The translations under genes were made by a program, and so were the position numbers. Under the pieces are notes generated by a model. That model was given only the letters and a program-made list of their open reading frames with translations. It had not been told where the DNA came from and did not search any database. Shown here one piece after another: positions 25,778 through 33,651 of a stretch of 47,864 bases of DNA; positions within the stretch are counted from its first letter, which is position 1, and each line of letters opens with the position of its first letter. The stretch comes from Lachnospiraceae bacterium (GTDB taxonomy: Bacteria > Bacillota > Clostridia > Lachnospirales > Lachnospiraceae): NCBI GenBank assembly GCA_021772075.1, contig JAETNQ010000032.1, positions 1 to 47,864 on the forward strand, read 5' to 3'.

Positions 25778-26203
25778 TTAACGCCTCTCATCAATCATAA
25801 TTCCAGCCAGTTCCCATACCTTTGCAATCATATCCAAAGTCTCTTCCGGCGGAAATTCCTTAATTACTTCCTTGGTATCCTTATCCACAATCTTGATCGT
25901 GACCCTGTTGGTTTCATCGTGGATTCCAAAGACAGCTTCCGAATGGGGCATGTTCTTATTCAGCTGCTCAACAGCCTTCTTAATCTTTTCGTTCGCATTC
26001 TGCTGCTGGTCTGAATTCTGACTGCCTGCATCCTGCCCGTCCTTGCCGTCTGCCTTTGCTACGGATACTGTAACTGGGTCTGCATTTGCAACCTGTGCAG
26101 GAGTGGAAACCTCCGTGTTTTCCGCTGCTTCGCTTGTTTTGACCGGTTTCTGAACCGCTTGTGACTGAATTGTCATTACACTTCCTAATGGTTCTATAGC
26201 CAT
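25778..26203 (-). CDS. flaG: Flagellar protein FlaG
   Basis: 141 residues. Low-complexity N-terminal 75 residues (Gln, Ala, Thr-rich), then the FlaG domain: KAVEQLNKNMPHSEAVFGIH, VTIKIVDKDTKEVIKEFPPE and TLDMIAKVWELAGIMIDERR. FlaG affects filament length in several bacteria. It is the first gene of its operon and has a near-perfect ribosome binding site (GGAGGTGAT) 5 bases before ATG 26203. Confidence 0.92.
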   Translation of the reverse strand: MAIEPLGSVMTIQSQAVQKPVKTSEAAENTEVSTPAQVANADPVTVSVAKADGKDGQDAGSQNSDQQQNANEKIKKAVEQLNKNMPHSEAVFGIHDETNRVTIKIVDKDTKEVIKEFPPEETLDMIAKVWELAGIMIDERR

Positions 26204-26243
26204 TGTCGATCACCTCCGTGTGATATTTAATATGTTATTATTC

Positions 26244-26268
26244 GATAAGCAACATAATGATGCTTATC
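26244..26268 (-). promoter_or_regulatory. Hairpin in the flaG leader
   Basis: GATAAGCA (26268-26261 as read on the minus strand) pairs with TGCTTATC (26251-26244) around a 9-base loop. It lies between the flaG sigma-28 promoter and the ribosome binding site. It has no T-tract, so it is not a terminator. It could be an mRNA-stability element or a protein site. Confidence 0.45.
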
Positions 26269-26285
26269 ATTAACGTCTACCTATT

Positions 26286-26312
26286 ATATCGGATAAATTT
26301 TGTAATAATTTA
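26286..26312 (-). promoter_or_regulatory. Sigma-28 promoter of flaG operon
   Basis: On the minus strand TAAA (26312-26309), 16 bases, CCGATAT (26292-26286). Spacing and sequence are the same as at the flagellin and flgM promoters. Confidence 0.85.
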
Positions 26313-26360
26313 CCCCTTTCCCCCGCAACTTTACTATTTGAAGTTCAATTTGTTTCAAAC

Positions 26361-26389
26361 TTTACACTTCTTCCCATTCCTGTTATAAT
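26361..26389 (+). promoter_or_regulatory. Sigma-A promoter of the small plus-strand gene
   Basis: TTTACA at 26361-26366 and TATAAT at 26384-26389 with a 17-base spacer, divergent from the flaG promoter. Confidence 0.8.
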
Positions 26390-26433
26390 AAAACCTACAA
26401 ATGAAAATCCTTTCAAAAAGGGAGGTGCATGAC

Positions 26434-26601
26434 ATGCCAACGCATGAAAAAGAAATTAATTGCTATTTATTCGACCAATTAAGCATTTTAGAAAGAATCG
26501 AAGCGGTCACTGACGATGAAAAAGCATTAAAGCAAATAGCTATCGAGCGTCGGCAGATCGAACGGAAACTTTACCAGCAGCCGCCTCTGGTTCAAGGATA
26601 A
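26434..26601 (+). CDS. Uncharacterised 55-residue helical protein
   Basis: Starts at ATG 26434, with GGGAGGTG 5-7 bases upstream. An earlier ATG at 26401 has no ribosome binding site. The sequence is charged and helical (YLFDQLSILERIEAVTDDEK, then IAIERRQIERKLYQQ), with no membrane segment and no family recognised. A sigma-A promoter and a strong terminator frame it, so it is an independent gene. It lies on the opposite strand between flaG and csrA. A small protein-binding regulator is a guess from context only. Confidence 0.7.
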   Translation: MPTHEKEINCYLFDQLSILERIEAVTDDEKALKQIAIERRQIERKLYQQPPLVQG

Positions 26602-26615
26602 CTGATCCAAAGAAT

Positions 26616-26652
26616 ATAACCGGCAATCGTCTCATTTGCCGGTTATATTTTT
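26616..26652 (+). terminator. Terminator of the small plus-strand gene
   Basis: ATAACCGGCAA (26616-26626) and TTGCCGGTTAT (26636-26646) form an 11-bp stem, followed by a T-rich run. On the minus strand, where csrA ends nearby, there is no T-tract after the stem, so it works mainly on the plus strand. Confidence 0.85.
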
Positions 26653-26654
26653 TA

Positions 26655-26888
26655 TTATTTATCCAACATCTTCTTCAAAGCCCCCATGCCTGCGGCATTG
26701 CCGTCGGTATGCACAGCTTCCTCATTGGCATTCTGTATCTGCACATAGACTTCTTTCCGGTATACCGGGACTTCTTTCGGCGCCGAGATGCCTATCTTCA
26801 CCTGCTCGCCCTTAATCTCCAAAATTGTAATTTCTACATTATTATTAATAATCAGGGCTTCATTTTTTTTCCTGGATAAAGCTAACAT
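26655..26888 (-). CDS. csrA: Carbon storage regulator CsrA
   Basis: 77 residues. MLALSRKKNEALIINNNVEI, then GEQVKIGISAPKEVPVYRKE, is the full CsrA fold with the RNA-binding Leu4 and Arg44-type residues. A C-terminal extension of about 15 residues (GNAAGMGALKKMLDK) follows the usual end. CsrA binds GGA motifs in mRNA leaders to block translation, and in Firmicutes its main target is flagellin. It starts 1 base after the fliW stop and is surely cotranscribed. Confidence 0.97.
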   Translation of the reverse strand: MLALSRKKNEALIINNNVEITILEIKGEQVKIGISAPKEVPVYRKEVYVQIQNANEEAVHTDGNAAGMGALKKMLDK

Positions 26889-27344
26889 CTATTCACCCGC
26901 TTTCCTTGCCTGCAGAATATCATAAATGGGGAATTTTACTTTATACTCATCTCCTTCTACGATTACCTGGCATGCTTTTCTGTTTGCCCCATTGATTATG
27001 ATAGGTCCCTTCAAGTTTACCGTCATCTTTTCCAATTCCTGCGGAACAGAAACCGTAACGAGTACCAGCAGTTCATCCTGTCCCCACTCCCCAAGAACCT
27101 TCAACAACTCATCTTCTACCTCCGGATTATAATCTTCTTTCACAAGAAGAGGATCCATCACAGGCATGGCAAATCCCGGTTCCTGCAGCGACTGCAGCCA
27201 ATGGATCGTGTCAATCCCGTCATCCTCGTCCTGAAGAAGCGTAAACTGGGTCAAATCGGGGAACCCGATAATCCCGCCCGGAAAAGTAATTATTTTTTCT
27301 TTATCAATCGTAACCTCTCCGAATACTTTTGTTTGTATTGTCAT
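26889..27344 (-). CDS. fliW: Flagellar assembly factor FliW
   Basis: 151 residues: TKVFGEVTIDKEKIITFPGG, IIGFPDLTQFTLLQDEDDG, then PVMDPLLV and the GPIIINGANRKACQVIVEG motif. FliW binds free flagellin and CsrA in turn: when flagellin is exported, FliW is freed and binds CsrA, allowing new flagellin synthesis. It is immediately upstream of csrA and downstream of flgL, as in Bacillus subtilis. Confidence 0.97.
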   Translation of the reverse strand: MTIQTKVFGEVTIDKEKIITFPGGIIGFPDLTQFTLLQDEDDGIDTIHWLQSLQEPGFAMPVMDPLLVKEDYNPEVEDELLKVLGEWGQDELLVLVTVSVPQELEKMTVNLKGPIIINGANRKACQVIVEGDEYKVKFPIYDILQARKAGE

Positions 27345-27380
27345 ACCTTCTCCTTATTCTTTTACCGCTTTTACTTTATT

Positions 27381-29036
27381 TTAAATATAATTCATTAGCG
27401 AATTCTGCAGAATCTTCCCCGTCGCCATCAGCGCCGACTGGTAGGAATAATCCATGCTGGTCAGCTGCACTGTCACTTCTGTGACATCAATATCCTCATT
27501 TGCCGACTGCAAAGTCTCGAACGTGCTTTTCTGCGTCATCAGACGGTTGCTGATCAGATCAAGGCGGCTTGCCCTCGTACCGTTATCGGTAATTGCCAGA
27601 CTGGTGAAATCCGAAATCTTCTGCGTCTTGGTGATCAGCCCTTCCATCATTTTCTGCATATTTTCACGGATATAAGTATGCGCTTTTTCTGCCGCGTCAT
27701 AAGTAGCTTTCAGATTCGCATAGTCAGGGTGCTTCGGATCCATGCCGTCCAGCATCCTATCCAGGTCTTTCTTGATCGCTTCGATTTCTTCCAATTTCGC
27801 CAGCGCATTCTCCATATCATCAATATTCCGGTCCATATCCATGGTGAATACTTCATTTGCCGTCGTATTGACGCGGATTCTCTGGTTATATCCTACATCA
27901 TATTCTATAAATTGCGTCACCTTGTCGCATGGGATAAACTTTGTCGTAACAGGCGGATTTACCGTACTATCCACATACTCCGCATGGTTATACTCGATTA
28001 CCTTATTCGGATCGGTCGTATCTTTACATGCGAAATAGTGCTGGGGCTGCATGTCGCCTTTCTTCCAGCTGTCCTTTTCATAGGTAATCCTGATTTCCGT
28101 ACTCGGCTCCATGCCTGAAATAGCTGGGACATTATTGTTATACATATCCTCGCCGATCAGCAATTCTCCGGTTTCCGGTATCAAAACCGCCTTCCCCGGA
28201 TTCGCCAGCACATAATCATAAGGATTGGGGACTGCCGTAGAAGAAACCACTTCCATATCAGCCGGGGCAATTAAAACCGTTTCTGCCGGCGGCGTTCCGT
28301 TTAATGCCGCAGCCTGTTTATCCGCCTCCGTAATGACAGTAATCGTCGGCTTATTATTATTATCAGCCTTTATCGCGTCATAAGAAAGTCGGATACGATG
28401 GATATCGGAATTGGTAATATCCGCTTCCTCTTCCGCCACTCCGTCTACCCCCGGATCATAGCTTTCCTTCGATACTCCTTTCAAATCGCCGATATGTGTA
28501 TAATTAATCGTATCGATCGCAGACACATCCAGCTGTTCGGTAATCTCAAACTTCCGGTAAGCCGAATCGTCCGGATTCTCCGGCAGATTCTCCATAAAAG
28601 TAAGGGGCGTATCGGTTCGGTATCCGGTAAACATGTATCTTCCCGCATAGTCCACATTGCCTGTAGAATAAAATTCTCCCTTTAACTCTTTCAGCTGCGC
28701 AATAATAATCGCTATATTGCTGGCATCAAAATCCTTCACGGCGCCCTGTGTACAAAGCCCTACCATGCTCTTTAAAATTTCCGATGTGGTTTCCAGCGCA
28801 TCGCCGGTCACCTTCAGCCAGCTCGCCCCGTCTTTCGCATTTCTTTCATAAAACTGCGTCACCTGGGATACGTCGCTGCGCAGCCTCAACGCGCGGATGG
28901 CGACAACCGGATCGTCCGACGGCCTGGTAAGCTTCTTCTTTGTGGACATCTGTGTACTCAGCTTATTGGTGAGTTCTTTATTATTGTTAATATTATACAG
29001 GGAATTATTCTGCATAATCTTATTGGTCATTCTCAT
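27381..29036 (-). CDS. flgL: Flagellar hook-filament junction protein FlgL (HAP3)
   Basis: 551 residues from ATG 29036. The GTG at 29057 lies inside the AAAGGAG site. MRMTNKIMQNNSLYNINNNK and a DDPVVAIRALRLRSDVSQ motif match the flagellin-like D0/D1 of FlgL; the C-terminal DLISNRLMTQKSTFETLQSA and ISDFTSLAITDNGTRASRLD match the other end. Usual length is near 300, so about 250 residues in the middle (from about 190 to 420) are an insertion rich in Pro, Asp and Thr. It would be an exposed domain at the junction. Confidence 0.93.
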   Translation of the reverse strand: MRMTNKIMQNNSLYNINNNKELTNKLSTQMSTKKKLTRPSDDPVVAIRALRLRSDVSQVTQFYERNAKDGASWLKVTGDALETTSEILKSMVGLCTQGAVKDFDASNIAIIIAQLKELKGEFYSTGNVDYAGRYMFTGYRTDTPLTFMENLPENPDDSAYRKFEITEQLDVSAIDTINYTHIGDLKGVSKESYDPGVDGVAEEEADITNSDIHRIRLSYDAIKADNNNKPTITVITEADKQAAALNGTPPAETVLIAPADMEVVSSTAVPNPYDYVLANPGKAVLIPETGELLIGEDMYNNNVPAISGMEPSTEIRITYEKDSWKKGDMQPQHYFACKDTTDPNKVIEYNHAEYVDSTVNPPVTTKFIPCDKVTQFIEYDVGYNQRIRVNTTANEVFTMDMDRNIDDMENALAKLEEIEAIKKDLDRMLDGMDPKHPDYANLKATYDAAEKAHTYIRENMQKMMEGLITKTQKISDFTSLAITDNGTRASRLDLISNRLMTQKSTFETLQSANEDIDVTEVTVQLTSMDYSYQSALMATGKILQNSLMNYI

Positions 29037-29066
29037 AGAACAATCCTCTCCTTTCACAGCCGTTCA

Positions 29067-30905
29067 TCAGACGCCTGTTTCCAATATCAGCCTGTCATAA
29101 ATCTCTGTCAGCGTCTGTATCATTTTAGAAGAAAGAGTAAAAGAATTCTGGAATTTCACCATGTTTACCGCTTCCTCATCCTCATCCACGCTGGAAATCG
29201 ACATTCTCTGGTTCTCAATCGTCACGGCGATGCCATAATAGGTATCGTAAAAATCGTTAGCATTTCTGGCATTCAACGCCACATCGGACAGCAATGTCTG
29301 TAAAAATTCTTTTGCTGTAGCATTCCTGAAGCTGAACTTCGACTTATCCTCCAATGCCGCTATCAGTTCCTTCAACTGGCCATTCTCTTCCACGCCGGTT
29401 TCTGACATACTTTTTGTTCCAAGCAAATCGGGATCCGCCACCAGCTTATCATTGATTTCAATGTTAAAAGCTGTCAGTTCATAATATTTATCCGCATCCA
29501 GGAAATCTTCCATCGCATACTGGGAATCCAAAATGCTGTTTCCCGCCACAGGCTTTCTCGCCGTAAAAAACATGGCTCCCGCATTCCCTTGCTTATCATA
29601 GCCGCTGGTAAAGATTTCGTTCACTTTAGCGGCAAAAGCACGGACAAATTCATTCATCTGGGAAAGGTAATAAGGAATCCCCTGATAATTAATATCCACG
29701 CCTACTTCCGCTTCCCTTCCGATTTTACTTGCAGTCACTATGGAATCGCATTTTTTATCATCCATAATAAACTTAAAGGTACCGTCGTTCTCGTTATATT
29801 CCCAATCCTGGTAATAATATAAAGTATTTCCTATTACAATGCTTCCGCCCGTATCCGAGAGCGTGCATTTATTCATATTAGAAAGGAAATCCCGCGATGC
29901 CTTTATAGTCACTTCCGTCCCAAGCTGTCCTTTTCTGACCGCCTGCACGATTCCCTGGAAAGCTTTATTATTATTTCCGTCACGCATTGCCACAAGTCCC
30001 TTTAAGGAACCTCCCATGGACGCGTTGTTCAGGTTGAAATCATTGCCGTTGTCCCAATAGATATCATACAGTCCGTCGGCATCCGATTGGTTCACTTTTT
30101 CATTATCCGCCCTGGAACGGCATTCCAGTTTATGATAATCTCCGCCATCCACGATCGGCTGATTGCCGGCAATTCGTACGATAAACCTCGTACCTCCTGT
30201 CTCTCTTTCCGGATCATAAGGATCGGTAACCGGATATTCCTCCGTTTTGATATCCACGATCTCCGACAATTCATCCAGCAGCAAGTCTCTTTTATCCCTT
30301 AACTGATTGGCCCTTGTCCCCGTCATTTCCACCACATTAATCTGCTTATTCATGGTAGCGATTTCGGAAGTCAAGGAGTTAATACGCTCCACCCTCAGCT
30401 TAATCTCTTCGTTCACGTCTTTCTGCAGCGCCTGCAGGTTTCCCGCCGTCGTATTAAAATACTCTGCCAGCTTCTGCGCCGCTGCTATAAAGGTCGCCTT
30501 GTAATCCCTCTGGCTGGCATTATTCGAAACATCCTGCAGACTACGCATAAATTCATCAAAAATAGCAGCAAACCCTGTTTCTCCATCGTCATCCAAATAT
30601 TCCTCAATTGTCCCCGTATAATATTTCTTAATATCATATTCGCCCAAGGTCGAATTATTATTGCGGAAACGCAAATCATAAAATTCATCCCGGACACGCT
30701 CGATCGCCACGGTATCCACGCCGGCTCCGGCACAGCCGTAAGTTGTAAAAAGCCTGAGGGCATCCGCCGCCTCCTGCGTTACCTGCTGTCTGCTGTATCC
30801 GTCCGTATGGGTATTGGCAATATTGTTGGCCGTGGTGTTCAATGCCGCATTAGCTGCCCTGATACCTGATGACGCAATCGATAAACCAAAAAATTGTGAT
30901 GGCAT
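29067..30905 (-). CDS. flgK: Flagellar hook-associated protein FlgK, second copy
   Basis: 612 residues. The N-terminal rod-type motif is ANIANTHTDGYSRQQVTQEA near residue 27, with NAALNTTA just before. The C-terminus has VNMVKFQNSFTLSSKMIQTL, the FlgK end. Between them is a long D1-D3 region with a coiled coil about 165-210 (ITSLTSEIATMNKQINVVE-like). It follows the other flgK after 10 bp and precedes flgL after 30 bp. Two copies of this family are unusual; see the adjacent gene. Confidence 0.92.
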   Translation of the reverse strand: MPSQFFGLSIASSGIRAANAALNTTANNIANTHTDGYSRQQVTQEAADALRLFTTYGCAGAGVDTVAIERVRDEFYDLRFRNNNSTLGEYDIKKYYTGTIEEYLDDDGETGFAAIFDEFMRSLQDVSNNASQRDYKATFIAAAQKLAEYFNTTAGNLQALQKDVNEEIKLRVERINSLTSEIATMNKQINVVEMTGTRANQLRDKRDLLLDELSEIVDIKTEEYPVTDPYDPERETGGTRFIVRIAGNQPIVDGGDYHKLECRSRADNEKVNQSDADGLYDIYWDNGNDFNLNNASMGGSLKGLVAMRDGNNNKAFQGIVQAVRKGQLGTEVTIKASRDFLSNMNKCTLSDTGGSIVIGNTLYYYQDWEYNENDGTFKFIMDDKKCDSIVTASKIGREAEVGVDINYQGIPYYLSQMNEFVRAFAAKVNEIFTSGYDKQGNAGAMFFTARKPVAGNSILDSQYAMEDFLDADKYYELTAFNIEINDKLVADPDLLGTKSMSETGVEENGQLKELIAALEDKSKFSFRNATAKEFLQTLLSDVALNARNANDFYDTYYGIAVTIENQRMSISSVDEDEEAVNMVKFQNSFTLSSKMIQTLTEIYDRLILETGV

Positions 30906-30915
30906 TTACTTCACC

Positions 30916-32562
30916 TTACCTTCCTAATGTGTTGAGGATATGTTCTATCATTTCGTTGATTACATTCACGTATCTGCTGGAAGCGTTAAACGCATTCTGG
31001 AACTTGATCATAAACTCCATTTCCTCCGAATCAGAGACGCCCACTATCATTTCCCTTGCAGAAAACGTTTCGTTCACTACTTCCTCCTGCAAGGCCGAAA
31101 TTTCTTTATTTGCCTCTCCCGTAATCGAAAGCTGGTCGATCAGGTTTCCATAATAGCCGATCAATGAGACTTTCGTCTCCAGGTTCGGGTTCAGCGTATG
31201 TGTCTCTTCCGAAAACGCCGCTTTCAGCCTGGCCGTCGTCGCTTTATCCTCCGACCCGTCCTTCAAACGGAAAGAAAGCGTTCCCGGCTCTCTCTTCAGG
31301 TCTTCGTTCACAATCATATTTCCAATCGTAAAGCCCTTCTTCGGATCATCGGAAATCAACTCGAACATCTGCAGCGCGATGGGATTGCCCTGCGCATCCG
31401 TCAGGACATTGCCGTTCTCGTCCGTCACTTTCATGTAATCCGTATCCGGCTCGCTTTCCGCCGCCTGACGCAGAACATCGTTAATTGCCGTTACGACTTT
31501 ATTCACCAGCTGGTCAAATTCCGCCTGGACATTCATGATCAGCGACTGGGATATATCCCTGTTGTATGCTTCAATATTTTCTTTTGCCACGTCCTGGTAA
31601 GTCGCCCGTTTATCTCCCCTTGCATACATCAACGCCCTCAGAGATCCAATATCCGTATTCAGCGAAGAACGGATTTCCTGCGTCGTATCAAACACGGTGA
31701 CGGAATCCAGAATCGGTATCTTCTCGCCCCATGGCGTTGTATTATAATCGGCAAGCTGCGGCCAATACGGCGTATAAAAGCCTGTATCCGGATCCGCATA
31801 AACAGCAATTTCACTGACGGACTCGGTTCTGACAAAATCCACGCCTTCAAACTTCACGGTTACGGCGCCGTAAATATCTTCTTCATAGCTGATCTTTCCG
31901 ATCTTGCCCATCTCGTCCAGAATATAATTCCTTCTGTCGCGCAGATCGTTGGCATTCTCCACATCCCCTGCTTCGGCTTTCATAATCTGCTGGTTGATCT
32001 GCACCAGCTCTTTGCCGTAATTATTCAATTTATCTACGCTTTGCTTTATCTGCGTATTCAGGTTATCCTGCATATCGCAGAGGCCGGTATATACCAGCGA
32101 AGCTCTTGTCAGGAATTCATTGCAACGGGAAACAAGAAGATTCTGGTTCGTCAGGTCACAAGGATCTATATCCAAATCCTGAATCGTCTTCCAAAGATTC
32201 TCTAAGGAATTTGAAAATTCCACCCCCTGGAACTCCCCAAATAAATCTTCCATTTCATCAATGACCTTTACATTGGCTTCATAGAACGCGCTGCGCCCTG
32301 ATTCCTTACGGTAGGTCTTATCCAGGAACATATCCCTGACCTGCCTTGTCTGGGCATAATATACGCCTAAGCCGTACTGCTGGTAAGCAACGGCAGAAGC
32401 ATTAATAGAAAGTGTCTGATAAGTCCTCGTATTCAGCAGAATCTGCTGCCTTGTATAACCCTTTGTATCCACATTCGTCATATTATGCGCTGTGGTATTC
32501 ATCGCATTCTGGCTGGTCTGCAAGCCGGATGCACCTATATATAAACTTCCAAATAATGGCAT
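30916..32562 (-). CDS. flgK: Flagellar hook-associated protein FlgK, first copy
   Basis: 548 residues. MPLFGSLYIGASGLQTSQNA, then AHNMTNVDTKGYTRQQILLN, and a C-terminal EFMIKFQNAFNASSRYVNVI motif. The two copies share only ends and general layout, so the duplication is old. They may form a heterotypic first junction ring. GAGGTGATATC precedes ATG 32562. Confidence 0.92.
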   Translation of the reverse strand: MPLFGSLYIGASGLQTSQNAMNTTAHNMTNVDTKGYTRQQILLNTRTYQTLSINASAVAYQQYGLGVYYAQTRQVRDMFLDKTYRKESGRSAFYEANVKVIDEMEDLFGEFQGVEFSNSLENLWKTIQDLDIDPCDLTNQNLLVSRCNEFLTRASLVYTGLCDMQDNLNTQIKQSVDKLNNYGKELVQINQQIMKAEAGDVENANDLRDRRNYILDEMGKIGKISYEEDIYGAVTVKFEGVDFVRTESVSEIAVYADPDTGFYTPYWPQLADYNTTPWGEKIPILDSVTVFDTTQEIRSSLNTDIGSLRALMYARGDKRATYQDVAKENIEAYNRDISQSLIMNVQAEFDQLVNKVVTAINDVLRQAAESEPDTDYMKVTDENGNVLTDAQGNPIALQMFELISDDPKKGFTIGNMIVNEDLKREPGTLSFRLKDGSEDKATTARLKAAFSEETHTLNPNLETKVSLIGYYGNLIDQLSITGEANKEISALQEEVVNETFSAREMIVGVSDSEEMEFMIKFQNAFNASSRYVNVINEMIEHILNTLGR

Positions 32563-32582
32563 GATATCACCTCTCCCTGGGA

Positions 32583-33101
32583 TTATTGTTTTGCGTCAAA
32601 CCCATTTCTGCTGACTCCGATCACGCTTCCCGCGCTGTAAGCTCCCTTATTATAGTTTGCCGTCTCGGGAGCCGCTTTCATCGCCTGAAACATGTTTATG
32701 TCAAACTCGATCATTTCCAGTGCATTCAATATCAGATCCCTGTTCTGTTCATTGACCTGCCTTACCTGATGCACCACTGTTTTAAGCCTGTCATGTACTT
32801 TCGCCAGCTTTTGCTGTTCCGCCGGCCTGGGCTCCAGCATTTGAATAATATTCGTCAATATCAAATCTTCAACATCCCTGTTTACTACGTTGGCAATATC
32901 CTGAATCACTTCCCGCCTTTTATTGTCCAAATGATTGATTCTGCTTGCAACGATTTGTTCTTCATCCGTGATTTTTGATAATTCTTCCAAGTCGCCGGAA
33001 ATAATGACCGGTTTCTTTTTTGTGGACAGCTCCAGCAAGTTATCATATTCGTCACATATACCACCTAATACCGTAATCAGGTTCTCCATCAAACTTGCCA
33101 C
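32583..33101 (-). CDS. flgN: Flagellar export chaperone FlgN
   Basis: 172 residues from a GTG (ATG at 33089 is the alternative). LLELSTKKKPVIISGDLEEL, then KITDEEQIVASRINHLDNKR, fits the FlgN helical family, and the gene has the usual place between flgM and flgK. FlgN is the cytoplasmic chaperone for FlgK and FlgL. The C-terminal 30 residues are not helical. Confidence 0.9.
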   Translation of the reverse strand: MASLMENLITVLGGICDEYDNLLELSTKKKPVIISGDLEELSKITDEEQIVASRINHLDNKRREVIQDIANVVNRDVEDLILTNIIQMLEPRPAEQQKLAKVHDRLKTVVHQVRQVNEQNRDLILNALEMIEFDINMFQAMKAAPETANYNKGAYSAGSVIGVSRNGFDAKQ

Positions 33102-33105
33102 GAAA

Positions 33106-33381
33106 CTACCCCACTTCTTTCATTTTTTGTAATAATCTGTCAGCAAAGTCTCCTGCTTCCACTCTATAAGTACCTGCCTGAATACTGCTTTTGAGAGGAG
33201 CAGTTATCTCTTCCCTGATATCGCCGCTTGCAGCTACCGCCTGCTTTGCCACCTGATACTCCCTTCCAATACTGGAAATCTCAAGATGGTCTGTTGCGCC
33301 GGCACTGGGCTTTCTTTGGCTTTTATCAGTTTTTGACGTTTTATATATCTGCTGAACCTGTGTATATGCCTCAATACGCAT
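33106..33381 (-). CDS. flgM: Anti-sigma-28 factor FlgM
   Basis: 91 residues. The C-terminal half (TDHLEISSIGREYQVAKQAV, then TYRVEAGDFADRLLQKMKEV) is the FlgM domain. FlgM holds sigma-28 inactive until it is exported through the completed hook. AGGAGG lies upstream of ATG 33381. The sigma-28 promoter before it gives an autoregulatory loop. Confidence 0.95.
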   Translation of the reverse strand: MRIEAYTQVQQIYKTSKTDKSQRKPSAGATDHLEISSIGREYQVAKQAVAASGDIREEITAPLKSSIQAGTYRVEAGDFADRLLQKMKEVG

Positions 33382-33424
33382 TGTCCACTCCTCCTTTCAC
33401 GAGTCCGCTGATGTCTTATTATTA

Positions 33425-33451
33425 TTATCGGACTTTTGGGCAATTACTTTA
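33425..33451 (-). promoter_or_regulatory. Sigma-28 promoter of flgM-flgN-flgK-flgK-flgL
   Basis: On the minus strand TAAA (33451-33448), 16 bases, CCGATAA (33431-33425), about 40 bases before flgM. Confidence 0.85.
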
Positions 33452-33551
33452 GAGTTAATTTTTTTTTTGCCAAACAGCAGATATCCGGCGATCCTCGTAT
33501 CCGTTGTTCTAAATCGAGCAGGGGAATGTCCTTCTCCACTACTCGCCTCGC

Positions 33552-33594
33552 GCCCCATGCGTCACGTCAGTGGCATATTTCATCTGCATGGGGC
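33552..33594. repeat. Inverted repeat between flgM and chemoreceptor
   Basis: GCCCCATGC (33552-33560) and GCATGGGGC (33586-33594) are a perfect 9-bp inverted repeat with a 25-base loop that itself contains CAC-GTCA-GTG. It lies in the 270-bp gap 33382-33651, upstream of the flgM promoter, and has no T-tract. I see no ORF with a good start here. Confidence 0.5.
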
Positions 33595-33602
33595 TGCGCA
33601 TC

Positions 33603-33640
33603 AAAAAAGACGGCGGCAGGAATATCCGCCTGCAGCCGCC
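33603..33640 (-). terminator. Terminator of the chemoreceptor gene
   Basis: On the minus strand GGCGGC...CAGG and CCTG...CCGCC (33640-33612) form a GC-rich stem with a 2-base bulge, followed by TTTTTT (33608-33603). It separates the chemoreceptor/nan transcript from flgM. Confidence 0.8.
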
Positions 33641-33651
33641 TCTCTTTTCCT

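Noticed and set aside
31198-32205. 335-codon plus-strand ORF opposite flgK
   Set aside because: A shadow of the coding strand, with no start signal.
33455-33600. Cyclic-di-GMP riboswitch before flgM
   Set aside because: The sequence lacks the conserved GEMM core, and the region is upstream of the sigma-28 start, so it is not in the leader.
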